From the NCBI GenBank assembly GCA_029980465.1, contig JARYIJ010000001.1:434001-498000 (forward strand): 64,000 bases of DNA. Reading direction: 5' to 3'. The translations under genes and the position numbers were made by a program. Below, in pieces: positions 42,113-51,066 of this stretch; the stretch's first letter is position 1; every line of letters starts with the position of its first letter. The notes below the pieces were generated by a model. The model was given only the letters and a program-made list of their open reading frames with translations. It ran no database searches and was not told where the DNA came from. Source of the DNA: Pseudolabrys sp. GTDB taxonomy: Bacteria > Pseudomonadota > Alphaproteobacteria > Rhizobiales > Xanthobacteraceae.

Positions 42113-44149
42113 ATGGCAGATCGTCCCCGCAAAGTGCTGATTTGCTCGTGTGAAGACACGATGCCGCTGGATGCGTCCGCAGTCGCCAGCGTCTGCCCTG
42201 GCGCCGACATCGTCAGCGGCCGATATCTGTGCCGCGCGGAACTCGAACGGTTCACTGCAGCATCGGCAAGCGCCGGGGACATCATTGTCGCCTGCACGCA
42301 GGAAGCGCCGCTATTTAACGAAGTGGCCGGCGAATCCGAAAAACCACCGGCACTCACGTTCGTCAATATTCGAGAGACTGCCGGCTGGTCGAACGACGCC
42401 AAGAGCGCCGCCCCCAAGATGGCGGCCCTCATTGCCGCAGCCGCGGAGCCGATGCCACAGCATCGGCTTGTCACTCTCGAAAGTAGCGGCCGAATCGTCA
42501 TCTACGCACACGATGCCAGCGCAATCGAAACGGCGGAACTCATCAAAGATGCGCTCGACGTCACGGTGCTGTTCAAGTCTAACGCGGATATTCCGCCACC
42601 GCGCGTCACGAACTTTCCTGTCTTCAAAGGTACCGTACGCTCGGCTAAAGGCCATCTTGGCGCCTTTGAACTCATAGTCGATAACCAGGCTTCCGCCGCA
42701 CCTTCCTCTCGCGAGTCGCTCACATTTGGGCCGCCTGCCAAGGAAGCGACGTTGAGTAGCGATCTTCTGCTCGACATTTCCGGCGGTCCACCGCTCTTTC
42801 CGGCGGCCGACCTGCGCGAAGGTTATCTGCGTGCAGACCCCGGTGATCCATCAGCCGTGTTGCGCGCCCTGCTGAAGGCGCGCGATCTGGTCGGAACGTT
42901 CGAAAAACCGCAGTACATCAACTTTACAGAGTCATTGTGCGCGCATTCTCGCTCGCAGCGTGTCGGCTGTCATCGCTGCCTTGATCTGTGCCCAACAGGC
43001 GCCATCACGCCGAATGGCGACCATATTGCGATCAATGCGGAGGTCTGCGCCGGCTGTGGCCAGTGTGCCGCCGCCTGTCCGACCGGCGCCGCCGCCTACG
43101 CACTGCCAAGCGCCGATGCATTGATGCGCAAAATACGAACGCTCCTGAGCGCTTATCGCAACGCTGGAGGTAAGGCTCCTGTCCTTCTCCTTCACGATGA
43201 AGAGCACGGGGGCGCGTTGATCGACGCGCTGGCGCGGCATGGCGACGGCCTGCCTGCTAACGTCCTCCCGCTTGCCGTGAACGAAAGCACGCAGGTCGGT
43301 CTTGAGGTTGTCAGCGCGGCTTTTGCCTACGGCGCATGCGCGGTACGTTTTCTGCTGCGAGCCAAACCACGCCATGATGTGACGGGTTTGCGCAATACGC
43401 TGGCCTGGGCGACTCCTATTCTCACTGGTCTCGGCTTTGCTGTTGAGTGCATCGATACAATCGAAACGAACGATCCATTCGTTCTCGGCGAGGCCTTGCG
43501 TACCTTGCCAAGGCTCGCTGCAACGGACCGGCCCGCAACCTTCATGGCCGTGGGAGGCAAACGCGACGTCATGCGCCTCGCCTTGCGCGAACTCTACGCG
43601 GTCGCGCCCGCGCCGGTCGACGTCATCTCGCTTCCTGCTGGCGCACCGTTCGGCACGATTGAAGTCAATATCGAGGGCTGCACGCTATGCCTGTCGTGCG
43701 TCTCGGCCTGTCCGACTGGCGCGTTATCGGACGACCCCGAGCGGCCAATGTTACGCTTCGCCGAGGATGCCTGCGTCCAGTGCGGGCTCTGCAAGGCAAC
43801 CTGTCCGGAGAAAGTGATCAGCCTGAAGCCACAGATCAATTTCCATGCCGCCACGTCATCCGCACGCATCATCAAGCAGGAAGAGCCCTTCCTGTGCATC
43901 CGCTGCGGCACGCCATTCGGCGTCAAGAGCTCGGTCGAACGCGTCTATGCACAGCTCGAAGGCAAGCACTGGATGTTCACGGATTCCAGGCAACGTCTCG
44001 ACGCCATCAAAATGTGCGCGGATTGCCGGGTCGCCGTGATGGCCGAGGACAATTTCGATCCGCTTGCCGGCTCGCCGCGGCCAGCCGTCCGCACCAGCGA
44101 CGACTACCTGCGCGAGCGGGAAGCCAACAAGGCTGACGGCCAGAGCTAA
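42113..44149 (+). CDS. Polyferredoxin-like 4Fe-4S protein of the formate dehydrogenase locus
   Basis: A 678-residue protein. After an N-terminal region with CSC at residues 11-13 come two ferredoxin pairs: Cys286/289/293 and Cys312/315/318/322 (AGCGQCAAACPTG), then Cys523/526/529/533 and Cys554/557/560/564 (QCGLCKATCPEK). This is enough for about four [4Fe-4S] clusters. Two C-terminal CxxC pairs (LCIRCGTPFG and MCADCR) look like a zinc ribbon. It has no membrane segment. It is divergent from the fdo accessory operon and could carry electrons between formate dehydrogenase and the Hyf-like complex, which has no own ferredoxin subunit (inference). Confidence 0.8.
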   Translation: MADRPRKVLICSCEDTMPLDASAVASVCPGADIVSGRYLCRAELERFTAASASAGDIIVACTQEAPLFNEVAGESEKPPALTFVNIRETAGWSNDAKSAAPKMAALIAAAAEPMPQHRLVTLESSGRIVIYAHDASAIETAELIKDALDVTVLFKSNADIPPPRVTNFPVFKGTVRSAKGHLGAFELIVDNQASAAPSSRESLTFGPPAKEATLSSDLLLDISGGPPLFPAADLREGYLRADPGDPSAVLRALLKARDLVGTFEKPQYINFTESLCAHSRSQRVGCHRCLDLCPTGAITPNGDHIAINAEVCAGCGQCAAACPTGAAAYALPSADALMRKIRTLLSAYRNAGGKAPVLLLHDEEHGGALIDALARHGDGLPANVLPLAVNESTQVGLEVVSAAFAYGACAVRFLLRAKPRHDVTGLRNTLAWATPILTGLGFAVECIDTIETNDPFVLGEALRTLPRLAATDRPATFMAVGGKRDVMRLALRELYAVAPAPVDVISLPAGAPFGTIEVNIEGCTLCLSCVSACPTGALSDDPERPMLRFAEDACVQCGLCKATCPEKVISLKPQINFHAATSSARIIKQEEPFLCIRCGTPFGVKSSVERVYAQLEGKHWMFTDSRQRLDAIKMCADCRVAVMAEDNFDPLAGSPRPAVRTSDDYLREREANKADGQS

Positions 44150-44172
44150 GTCTCAATTTTTTTGAACGCGTT

Positions 44173-45468
44173 CTATTTCGTCGCCGTCGCGCGCGCGAGA
44201 AAGTCGACCAGTGCCCGACGGTCCTCTTCGGATGAAATTTTCTGTTCCGGCATTTTGGTTCCCGGCGTGTAAACCATCGGACCGACCTCGAACATCTTTG
44301 CAATCGTCTTCTTTGACCAGACAATATTCATGTGCTTGAGCGCCTCGGAATAACGATAGTTCGGCAACGTCGCAATCTTACGACCCATCACGCCGGCAAG
44401 ATTTGGCCCAGCCTTATTGTCCTCGTCCGGCTGCAGGGCATGACAAGCGACGCAGGCGCGAAAGACACGCGCACCGGGGTCGTTTGCGTAAGCCGCCAGC
44501 GGATCGTTTGGAGCATCTACGACCGCTGAATCAATGGGCTCGCCGGTCATCGCGTCCCACTGCCGGATCACGCCATCGGTGCCACCGGTGACGAGTCTCT
44601 TGTTGTCAGGAAAGAATGCTACCGACCAGACCGGCAGACCCGGACCAACCAGCGTACGGAGCAATTTATGCTCGCGTCGGTCGATCACGCCGACCGAACC
44701 GCGAATGCCGGCGGCTGCAATCAGATGTCCATCGGAAGAAGCCGCCAGTGCAATCACTGGCGCGGGTGAGGCGCTAACTGAAGCAATGATGTCACCCTGC
44801 GCCGAAATGAAATAGATCTTGCCGTCGGCGCCGGCTGTCACGATCTCGCCGTCTGGCTCAACAACCACCGAGTTGAGCGGCGTCGGTAAATTACAGACAA
44901 TCGGCGCGGATGCACCGTCGATCGGCCAGATGCGTAATGTCTCATCATAACCTGCGCTCACTAGCGCGCGGCTGTCCGGAGTAAAGGCTACGCCGTTGAC
45001 GTTCTGCGAGTGCCCTTCGAGAACGCGACGCTCGCCGGCGACGAGCGGCCATAGCCTGATCGTATGGTCCCACGATGCGGAAGCAAGCCACTTGCCATCG
45101 GGCGAAGCGGCAAGCGACACAACCGGGGCAGAATGCCCTTCGAAAACGGTGTCTGGCTGCTGCTTGCTAGGAGTCCATAAGGCAACCTTGCCTTCCGCGC
45201 CCGCTGTAGCAACACGTCCATCCTGCAGCCAAGTCACCGCGTTCACCGCGCCATCGTGATAGCGCATAACCTGAAGCGCGACGTTGCGAGTGAGTGACCA
45301 GCGGATCGCCGATGTATCGAAGCTGCCAGAGACTACGCTCTTGCCGTCAGATGAGATGGCGACAGCCCGCACCGGTCCACCGTGACCACGCAACTGAGCG
45401 TGCGCGTGCCCGATAGAGGCAAGCGACAGGGCCGCAGCGAGAAGCAAACGATTGAACACCATCGTCAT
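44173..45468 (-). CDS. Periplasmic WD40-repeat cytochrome c
   Basis: A 431-residue protein with a signal peptide (residues 1-25, ending IGHAHAQ). Residues 26-320 form about seven WD40 blades (for example VAISSDGKSVVSGSFDTSAIRW and FTPDSRALVSAGYDETLRIW). The C-terminal 110 residues are a class I cytochrome c: CVACH at 339-343, and Met406 in TKMPEQ as the sixth ligand. The propeller may dock the haem domain onto a partner. It ends 23 bp from the convergent polyferredoxin gene. ATG 45468 or 45462 are equally possible starts. Confidence 0.85.
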   Translation of the reverse strand: MTMVFNRLLLAAALSLASIGHAHAQLRGHGGPVRAVAISSDGKSVVSGSFDTSAIRWSLTRNVALQVMRYHDGAVNAVTWLQDGRVATAGAEGKVALWTPSKQQPDTVFEGHSAPVVSLAASPDGKWLASASWDHTIRLWPLVAGERRVLEGHSQNVNGVAFTPDSRALVSAGYDETLRIWPIDGASAPIVCNLPTPLNSVVVEPDGEIVTAGADGKIYFISAQGDIIASVSASPAPVIALAASSDGHLIAAAGIRGSVGVIDRREHKLLRTLVGPGLPVWSVAFFPDNKRLVTGGTDGVIRQWDAMTGEPIDSAVVDAPNDPLAAYANDPGARVFRACVACHALQPDEDNKAGPNLAGVMGRKIATLPNYRYSEALKHMNIVWSKKTIAKMFEVGPMVYTPGTKMPEQKISSEEDRRALVDFLARATATK

Positions 45469-45763
45469 CGGCCGCCAAACAATAGCAAAGTCGATGTCGC
45501 CGGCGCGGCTGACGTCGATCACTTTATCGATCTTGTCGTTACACGACGCGCGGCGCCCGGCATTCAGCATCCAACGCATGCAGTGAACCCCGAACTGCAC
45601 CTCCGGCAGGCTGAACAGGAATTAAGTCGGGGAACTACCAAGCAATCGAGGAGAAGGAGCATCGCATTCTGAAAAAGCAGTTCTGATGCTTAAAAAATTA
45701 AAAATGATGCTTGACATATCACATATGTGCTTTCAAATTTGTCGTATCCGGAATTGCTCCATA
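45469..45763. promoter_or_regulatory. Divergent control region of the WD40-cytochrome gene and the XRE-hyf operon
   Basis: The region contains an AT-rich stretch with a consensus -35 box TTGACA at 45711-45716 and a possible -10 box TCAAAT at 45733-45738 (16-bp spacer) facing the XRE-hyf operon. The spacer carries the perfect 10-bp palindrome CACATATGTG (45720-45729), well placed to be an operator for the XRE protein. Confidence 0.55.
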
Positions 45764-46018
45764 ATGATTACAGGTCCGCAACTTCGAGCAGCCCGTGCGC
45801 TGCTGGGTATCGATCAGCGCGAACTAGCGCAGCGCTGCGGACTGTCTCTTCCGACTATCCAGCGTATGGAGGCATCGGACGGCGTCGTGCGCGGCAACGT
45901 CGATTCGCTCATGAAGCTCGTCAATGCGCTGGCGGACAACGGCATCGAATTGATCGGTGAAAGTGCCACCAGCACAGGCGGCGGCCGCGGTGTTCGACTC
46001 AAAGAGGGCGGGTCGTGA
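45764..46018 (+). CDS. XRE-family transcriptional regulator
   Basis: An 84-residue helix-turn-helix protein. GPQLRAARALLGIDQRELAQRCGLSLPTIQRMEASDG (residues 4-40) is a Cro/CI-type HTH, and NVDSLMKLVNALADNGIELIGE completes the domain. ATG 45764 is used because an earlier frame start at 45686 would put the promoter inside the gene. Its TGA overlaps the GTG of hyfB (GTGA), so it heads the hyf operon and probably controls it and itself. Confidence 0.85.
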   Translation: MITGPQLRAARALLGIDQRELAQRCGLSLPTIQRMEASDGVVRGNVDSLMKLVNALADNGIELIGESATSTGGGRGVRLKEGGS

Positions 46019-48024
46019 CCGTCATCTACGCGCTCTACGGTATTGCCGCGCTTCTATTGCTGGCGCCGGTCGTCGCCTTGCTTGGCGGCCTGCCACGCAT
46101 CAGCGATATACTTTACGGCTCGGTCCTTGTGGTCGCCGCGGCGCTTTGCGCGTTCGGTCTCAATGGTCTGCTTCTGCCGGCCCAATCGTCGACGGTGGTG
46201 TTGCCGCTCGGGCTCCCTTGGCTCGGCGCCCACTTTCATGTTGATGCGCTGTCGTCATTTTTCATTGTCGTCGTCAATCTCGGCGGCGTAACGGCGAGCC
46301 TGTTTGCACTCGGCTATGGCCGTCACGAGAGCGAACCCCGGCGCGTACTACCGTTCTACCCAGCCTATCTCGCCGGCATGAACCTTGTGCTGCTCGCGAA
46401 TGATGCCTTCAGCTTTCTGGTGTCGTGGGAGTTCATGTCGCTGACGTCATGGGCACTGGTGATCGCACACCACCGCGAACCGGGGACGTTGCGCGCCGGT
46501 TACGTCTATCTGCTGATGGCCGGCTTCGGCACGCTCGCACTGTTGCTCGCCTTCGGCCTGCTGGCCGGGCCGGCCGGTCACTACGATTTCGACTCGATGC
46601 ATAACGCGCATCTCACGGTGGGGCTTGCCGCGCTCGTTCTAGTGCTGGCGCTGATCGGCACGGGCTCAAAGGCCGGTCTTGTGCCACTGCACGTTTGGCT
46701 GCCGCTCGCGCATCCCGCCGCGCCAAGTCACGTCTCCGGCCTGATGAGTGGCGTGATGACCAAGGTCGCAATCTACGGCTTCATTCGAATCGTATTCGAC
46801 CTTCTCGGCACGCCCGACTGGTGGTGGAGCTTGCCGATCCTGGGTCTCGGCGGCATCACTGCCACACTCGGCGTGCTTTACGCCCTGATGCAAAACGATC
46901 TTAAACGCGTGCTTGCCTATAGCACTATCGAAAACATCGGTATCATTTTTGCTGCGCTTGGCCTCGCACTGGCGTTCAAAGCCGAAGATATGCCGACCGC
47001 CGCCGCGCTCGCCTTCACCGCCGGCCTATTCCATGTCTTCAATCATTCTCTATTCAAGAGCCTCTTGTTCTTCGGTGCCGGTGCCGTATTGACCACAACC
47101 AACACGCGCGACATCGAGCAGCTCGGTGGGCTGATCCACCGCATGCCGCAGACCGCATTAGCGTTTCTGATCGGCTGCGCGGCGATCTCGGCACTGCCGC
47201 CGTTTAACGGCTTCGTGTCCGAATGGCTCGTGTTTCAAGCCATCCTGCAAAGCCCGCAGGTTGCGTCGTGGGGCCTTAAGCTCATCGTGCCGGCAGTTGG
47301 CGCGCTGCTGGCGCTTTCCGCGGCGCTGGCCGCAACCTGCTTTGTACGCGCCTTCGGTATCAGCTTTCTCGGTCGGGCGCGGACGGCGGCCGCTAGCAAT
47401 GCGGAAGAGGTCGACGTCAGTTCACTTGCTGCGATGTATGTCCTCGCCGCGCTCTGCCTCATGGCCGGCACTATCCCCGGGCTGTTCATCGACACCTTGG
47501 CACCGATAAGCCACGCGCTGGTTGGCAGTATGATGCCGCACCAGACGGGGCTTGAATGGCTGACCATCGTGCCGATCGCGGAGAGCCGCAGTTCCTATAA
47601 CGGCCTGCTTGTCTTCGTATTCGTGACACTGTCGGGTTCGATCGGCGCTTTCGCCATCCACCGGCTCGCTTCCGACCGGTTACGGCGCGGCCCGGCCTGG
47701 GATTGCGGCTATCCCGACGCAAGTCCGGCAACGCAATACACGGCATCGGGCTTTGCCCAGCCGATCCGCCGTGTGTTCGGCGCCAGTATATTCCAAGCAC
47801 GCGAAACCAGTGTCATGCCGGGGCCCGGCTCCATCGCGCCGGCGACGCTGGCGGTATCGCTGCGCGATCCCATCTGGGACAGCATCTTCACGCCAGTCGC
47901 GAGTTTCGTCAGCTTCATCGCTGATCGGCTCAATATCCTCCAGTTCCTCACCATCCGCCGCTATCTGTCGCTGGTAATGGCGGCATTGGTGTTGTTGTTG
48001 CTGATGCTAGCGATATGGCCCTAA
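46015..48024 (+). CDS. hyfB: Hydrogenase-4-like ion-translocating membrane subunit B
   Basis: A 669-residue antiporter-like subunit with about 16 hydrophobic segments, related to NuoL/HyfB/HycC. SFLVSWEFMSLTSWALV contains the conserved Glu of the fifth helix, VPLHVWLPLAHPAAPSHVSGLMSG the Lys/His-rich channel motif (GSKAGLVPLHVWLP), and RVLAYSTIENIG the next motif. It forms the distal proton or sodium channel of the complex. GTG 46015 overlaps the regulator stop; the 3' end overlaps hyfC by 10 bp. Confidence 0.9.
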   Translation: MTVIYALYGIAALLLLAPVVALLGGLPRISDILYGSVLVVAAALCAFGLNGLLLPAQSSTVVLPLGLPWLGAHFHVDALSSFFIVVVNLGGVTASLFALGYGRHESEPRRVLPFYPAYLAGMNLVLLANDAFSFLVSWEFMSLTSWALVIAHHREPGTLRAGYVYLLMAGFGTLALLLAFGLLAGPAGHYDFDSMHNAHLTVGLAALVLVLALIGTGSKAGLVPLHVWLPLAHPAAPSHVSGLMSGVMTKVAIYGFIRIVFDLLGTPDWWWSLPILGLGGITATLGVLYALMQNDLKRVLAYSTIENIGIIFAALGLALAFKAEDMPTAAALAFTAGLFHVFNHSLFKSLLFFGAGAVLTTTNTRDIEQLGGLIHRMPQTALAFLIGCAAISALPPFNGFVSEWLVFQAILQSPQVASWGLKLIVPAVGALLALSAALAATCFVRAFGISFLGRARTAAASNAEEVDVSSLAAMYVLAALCLMAGTIPGLFIDTLAPISHALVGSMMPHQTGLEWLTIVPIAESRSSYNGLLVFVFVTLSGSIGAFAIHRLASDRLRRGPAWDCGYPDASPATQYTASGFAQPIRRVFGASIFQARETSVMPGPGSIAPATLAVSLRDPIWDSIFTPVASFVSFIADRLNILQFLTIRRYLSLVMAALVLLLLMLAIWP

Positions 48025-48971
48025 TTCACGACTTCGCCTTGCAAGGCGTGCAGATGCTGTTGGCGCTGGTGCTCAGCCCCCTGCTTACTGGTTTCGTGCG
48101 CAAAGTGAAGGCTCGGCTACTGCGCCGACAAGGGGCGTCGGTATTGCAACCCTATCGTGACCTGTTGCGGCTGCTGCGCAAGGACGTCGTGCTGGCGCAA
48201 AACGCATCGTGGCTGTTCCGCGTCATTCCTTACATCGTGTTCGCAGCGACATGGGTTGCCGCCTCGCTCGTGCCGACCTTCCGCAGTGGCCTGATGTTTT
48301 CCTGGTCGGCCGATCTGATCGCGATTATCGCGCTGCTCGGCAGCGCGCGATTCTTTCTTGCGCTCGCCGGCCTCGATATCGGCACCGGCTTCGGCGGTAT
48401 TGGTTCAAGCCGCGAGATGATGATCGCATCGCTCGCCGAGCCAGCGATGATGATGATCATGTTCACGCTCGCGTTGATCGCCGGCTCGACGCAGTTATCG
48501 ACCATGGCCTCTTTCATGAACTCAAGCGCAGTTGGCCTTCGCGTATCGCTGGGGCTCTGCCTGATCGCACTCATCATCATCGCAATCGCCGAGAATGCCC
48601 GTATCCCTGTTGACAATCCGGCGACCCATCTCGAGCTCACAATGGTCCATGAGGCGATGGTTCTGGAGTATTCCGGACGGCACCTGGCGCTGATCGAGTT
48701 CTCAGCAGCGCTTAAGCTCCTGCTCTATATCTCGCTCATTGCCTGCTTATTTATACCGTGGGGCATCGCACCAGCCGACGCCTCGCCGCAGCCCCTGCTC
48801 GTTGGAATAGCAACCTATGTCGCGAAGCTCACGGTACTTGGAGCGCTGCTCGCGATATTCGAGACGGTGATCGCAAAGATGCGTGTGTTTCGCGTTCCGG
48901 AATTCCTCGGCGCCGCGTTGATGCTTGCCTTGCTCGCGACCCTGCTGCGCTTCGTATCGAGGACTTTCTAG
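48015..48971 (+). CDS. hyfC: Hydrogenase-4-like membrane subunit C (NuoH-like)
   Basis: A 318-residue subunit with about eight helices. RLLRKDVVLAQNASWLFR and IPVDNPATHLELTMVHEAMVLEYSG are the HyfC/HycD/NuoH signature; the acidic residues of the latter line the quinone/ion path next to the hydrophilic arm. It anchors the HyfG-HyfI pair to the membrane. Its TAG shares its last base with the GTG of hyfE. Confidence 0.91.
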   Translation: MALIHDFALQGVQMLLALVLSPLLTGFVRKVKARLLRRQGASVLQPYRDLLRLLRKDVVLAQNASWLFRVIPYIVFAATWVAASLVPTFRSGLMFSWSADLIAIIALLGSARFFLALAGLDIGTGFGGIGSSREMMIASLAEPAMMMIMFTLALIAGSTQLSTMASFMNSSAVGLRVSLGLCLIALIIIAIAENARIPVDNPATHLELTMVHEAMVLEYSGRHLALIEFSAALKLLLYISLIACLFIPWGIAPADASPQPLLVGIATYVAKLTVLGALLAIFETVIAKMRVFRVPEFLGAALMLALLATLLRFVSRTF

Positions 48972-49633
48972 TGAGCAGCCTGAGCTTCGACATCGCTCAT
49001 CTTCTAGCTGGCGGGCTTGTTTTAGTGAGCTTTCTGGAACTCTATCAGGACCGCCTGCTAGCCTTGATCAATATTTTCGCAACTCACGCCGTTGTCCTTG
49101 CACTGTCGGTCGCTTGGCAGGCCGACATCCAGCATGCGCCGCATCTCTACATTACCGCCCTGATCGCCCTGCTATTCAAGGCCATCGCCATCCCGGTCGC
49201 GCTGCGTCGGATTGTGGTCAAACTCAGCATACATCGCGAAATTGAAACCGTGGTCGGCGTTGGTTTCACGATGTTGTTCGGTATCGGTCTCGTCGCCTTG
49301 TCAATGGTCGTGATGTTGCGGGTGACCCCTGGCGCCGATCCTCTGGCGCGCGAGGACCTTGCCTTTTCCCTATCTGTGGTTCTGCTCGGTCTCCTGATGA
49401 TGGTGACACGTCGCAATGCCGTCAGCCAAGTGATCGGATTCATGTCTTTGGAGAACGGCCTGGTGTTGGCAGCAACAGGCGCCAAAGGTATGCCGCTGGT
49501 CGTTGAAATCAGCATCGCGTTCTCGGTCCTGATCGCATTCATTGTAATAGGCATCTTTCTCTTCCGTATTCGCGAGCGATTCGACACGGTCGATATGCAG
49601 GCTCTCGACCGATTTCGCGGAGAGCGGCGATGA
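48971..49633 (+). CDS. hyfE: Hydrogenase-4-like membrane subunit E (NuoK-like)
   Basis: A 220-residue protein with six to seven helices. RNAVSQVIGFMSLENGLVLAATGAKGMPLVVEISIAFSVL is the NuoK-like core with the conserved Glu of SLENG. The frame is open from 48758, but GTG 48971 gives the HyfE length and sits one base into the hyfC stop (TAGTG). The stop overlaps the hyfF ATG in an ATGA. Confidence 0.9.
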   Translation: MSSLSFDIAHLLAGGLVLVSFLELYQDRLLALINIFATHAVVLALSVAWQADIQHAPHLYITALIALLFKAIAIPVALRRIVVKLSIHREIETVVGVGFTMLFGIGLVALSMVVMLRVTPGADPLAREDLAFSLSVVLLGLLMMVTRRNAVSQVIGFMSLENGLVLAATGAKGMPLVVEISIAFSVLIAFIVIGIFLFRIRERFDTVDMQALDRFRGERR

Positions 49634-51066
49634 TCAACGGACTGACCGACATCCTCCTGATACCAGCCCTGACAGCCGCGCTCCTCGCCGCTCTGCCCGG
49701 CTACCGGATGACAGCGCGGATCAACGTATTCGCGGCCTTCATCACCTTCGCGGTCTCGTGTTCGCTGTTCGTTGTGCAGCCACTACCCGGCCAATACCTG
49801 CTGGTCGACGACCTCAACAAGGTTTTCATCGTCCTGACGACCTTCATTGGCTTCACCACCAGCGTGTTCAGCGCCAGCTACATCGGCCATGAGATCGAAA
49901 ACGGACGGCTGAAGCCGAATTTCGTGCGTTTCTATCATGCGATGTACCAGGCACTAATGTTCGCAATGAACCTGGCGCTGGTCGCAAACAATATTGGCCT
50001 GATGTGGGTCGCGATCGAACTTGCCACTCTGACCACCGTACTCATGGTTGGCATTTATCGAACACATGAGGCGCTGGAGGCTGCCTGGAAATACTTCATC
50101 CTTGGCAGCGTTGGTATTGCACTCGCCTTGTTCGGCACCATCCTCGTTTACATGGCGGCTCGACCGGTGATCGGCGAAGGACTCGACGCCATGACCTGGA
50201 CCGTACTTCTTACCAAGGCCGACAAATTTGATGCGGCACTGCTTAATGTCGCATTCGTATTTCTGCTTCTCGGTTACGGCACGAAGATCGGTCTTGCGCC
50301 GTTGCATGCCTGGCTACCCGACGCACATGCCGAAGGCCCCACGCCTATCTCGGCTGTTCTTTCTGGCTTGCTCCTTAACGTGGCGCTGTACGCGCTCCTG
50401 CGCTTCAAGATTCTGCTTGCAATTAATCCGGCGGCGGTCGCACCAGGCCCATTGATGGTGGCGATGGGTCTCATTTCCTGTGTGTTCGCCTCTTTCATGT
50501 TGTACCGACGTCGAGACATCAAGCGAATGTTCGCTTATTCCTCCATCGAGCATATGGGCATCATCGTGTTTGCCTTCGGCATGGGCGGCGCACTCGCCAA
50601 CTTCGCAGCCCTTCTGCACATGACAATGCATTCATTGACAAAATCAGCGATCTTTTTTGCCGTTGGTCATGTCTCACAGATCAAGGGCACGCAAAAGATC
50701 GCTGACATTGGCGGCCTGACCGTTACTAATCCCGTGCTCGGCTGGGGCCTTGTGCTCGGCGTCGTTGCAATCGCCGGACTGCCGCCTCTGGGCGTCTTCA
50801 CGAGTGAATTCCTCGTCGTAAGCTCGACCTTTGCCCGTCAGCCAGGACTAGCGATCATTCTGACGACCGCCATCCTGGTCGCTCTCGGGGGGCTTTTCCT
50901 GCGCCTTAACGCCGTTGTCTTTGGTGCACCGCGTGGGACTACGGCATCGTCGCAGGCATCTTACCTGCCAATGTTTGTCCATCTCGCGATTGTGCTGGTT
51001 GTCGGAATTTACATACCACCGATGCTCGTCGCTGGATTCGAGAACGTAGCACGCCTGCTAGGATGA
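49630..51066 (+). CDS. hyfF: Hydrogenase-4-like ion-translocating membrane subunit F
   Basis: A 478-residue antiporter-like subunit (NuoM/N, HyfF family) with about 14 helices. GLMWVAIELATLTTVLMVGIYRTHEALEAAWKYF carries the conserved helix-5 Glu and the following Lys; GTKIGLAPLHAWLPDAHAEGPTPISAVLSG and RMFAYSSIEHMGI are the channel motifs. With HyfB it gives the complex two antiporter units. Overlaps of 4 bp bind it to hyfE and hyfG. Confidence 0.92.
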   Translation: MINGLTDILLIPALTAALLAALPGYRMTARINVFAAFITFAVSCSLFVVQPLPGQYLLVDDLNKVFIVLTTFIGFTTSVFSASYIGHEIENGRLKPNFVRFYHAMYQALMFAMNLALVANNIGLMWVAIELATLTTVLMVGIYRTHEALEAAWKYFILGSVGIALALFGTILVYMAARPVIGEGLDAMTWTVLLTKADKFDAALLNVAFVFLLLGYGTKIGLAPLHAWLPDAHAEGPTPISAVLSGLLLNVALYALLRFKILLAINPAAVAPGPLMVAMGLISCVFASFMLYRRRDIKRMFAYSSIEHMGIIVFAFGMGGALANFAALLHMTMHSLTKSAIFFAVGHVSQIKGTQKIADIGGLTVTNPVLGWGLVLGVVAIAGLPPLGVFTSEFLVVSSTFARQPGLAIILTTAILVALGGLFLRLNAVVFGAPRGTTASSQASYLPMFVHLAIVLVVGIYIPPMLVAGFENVARLLG

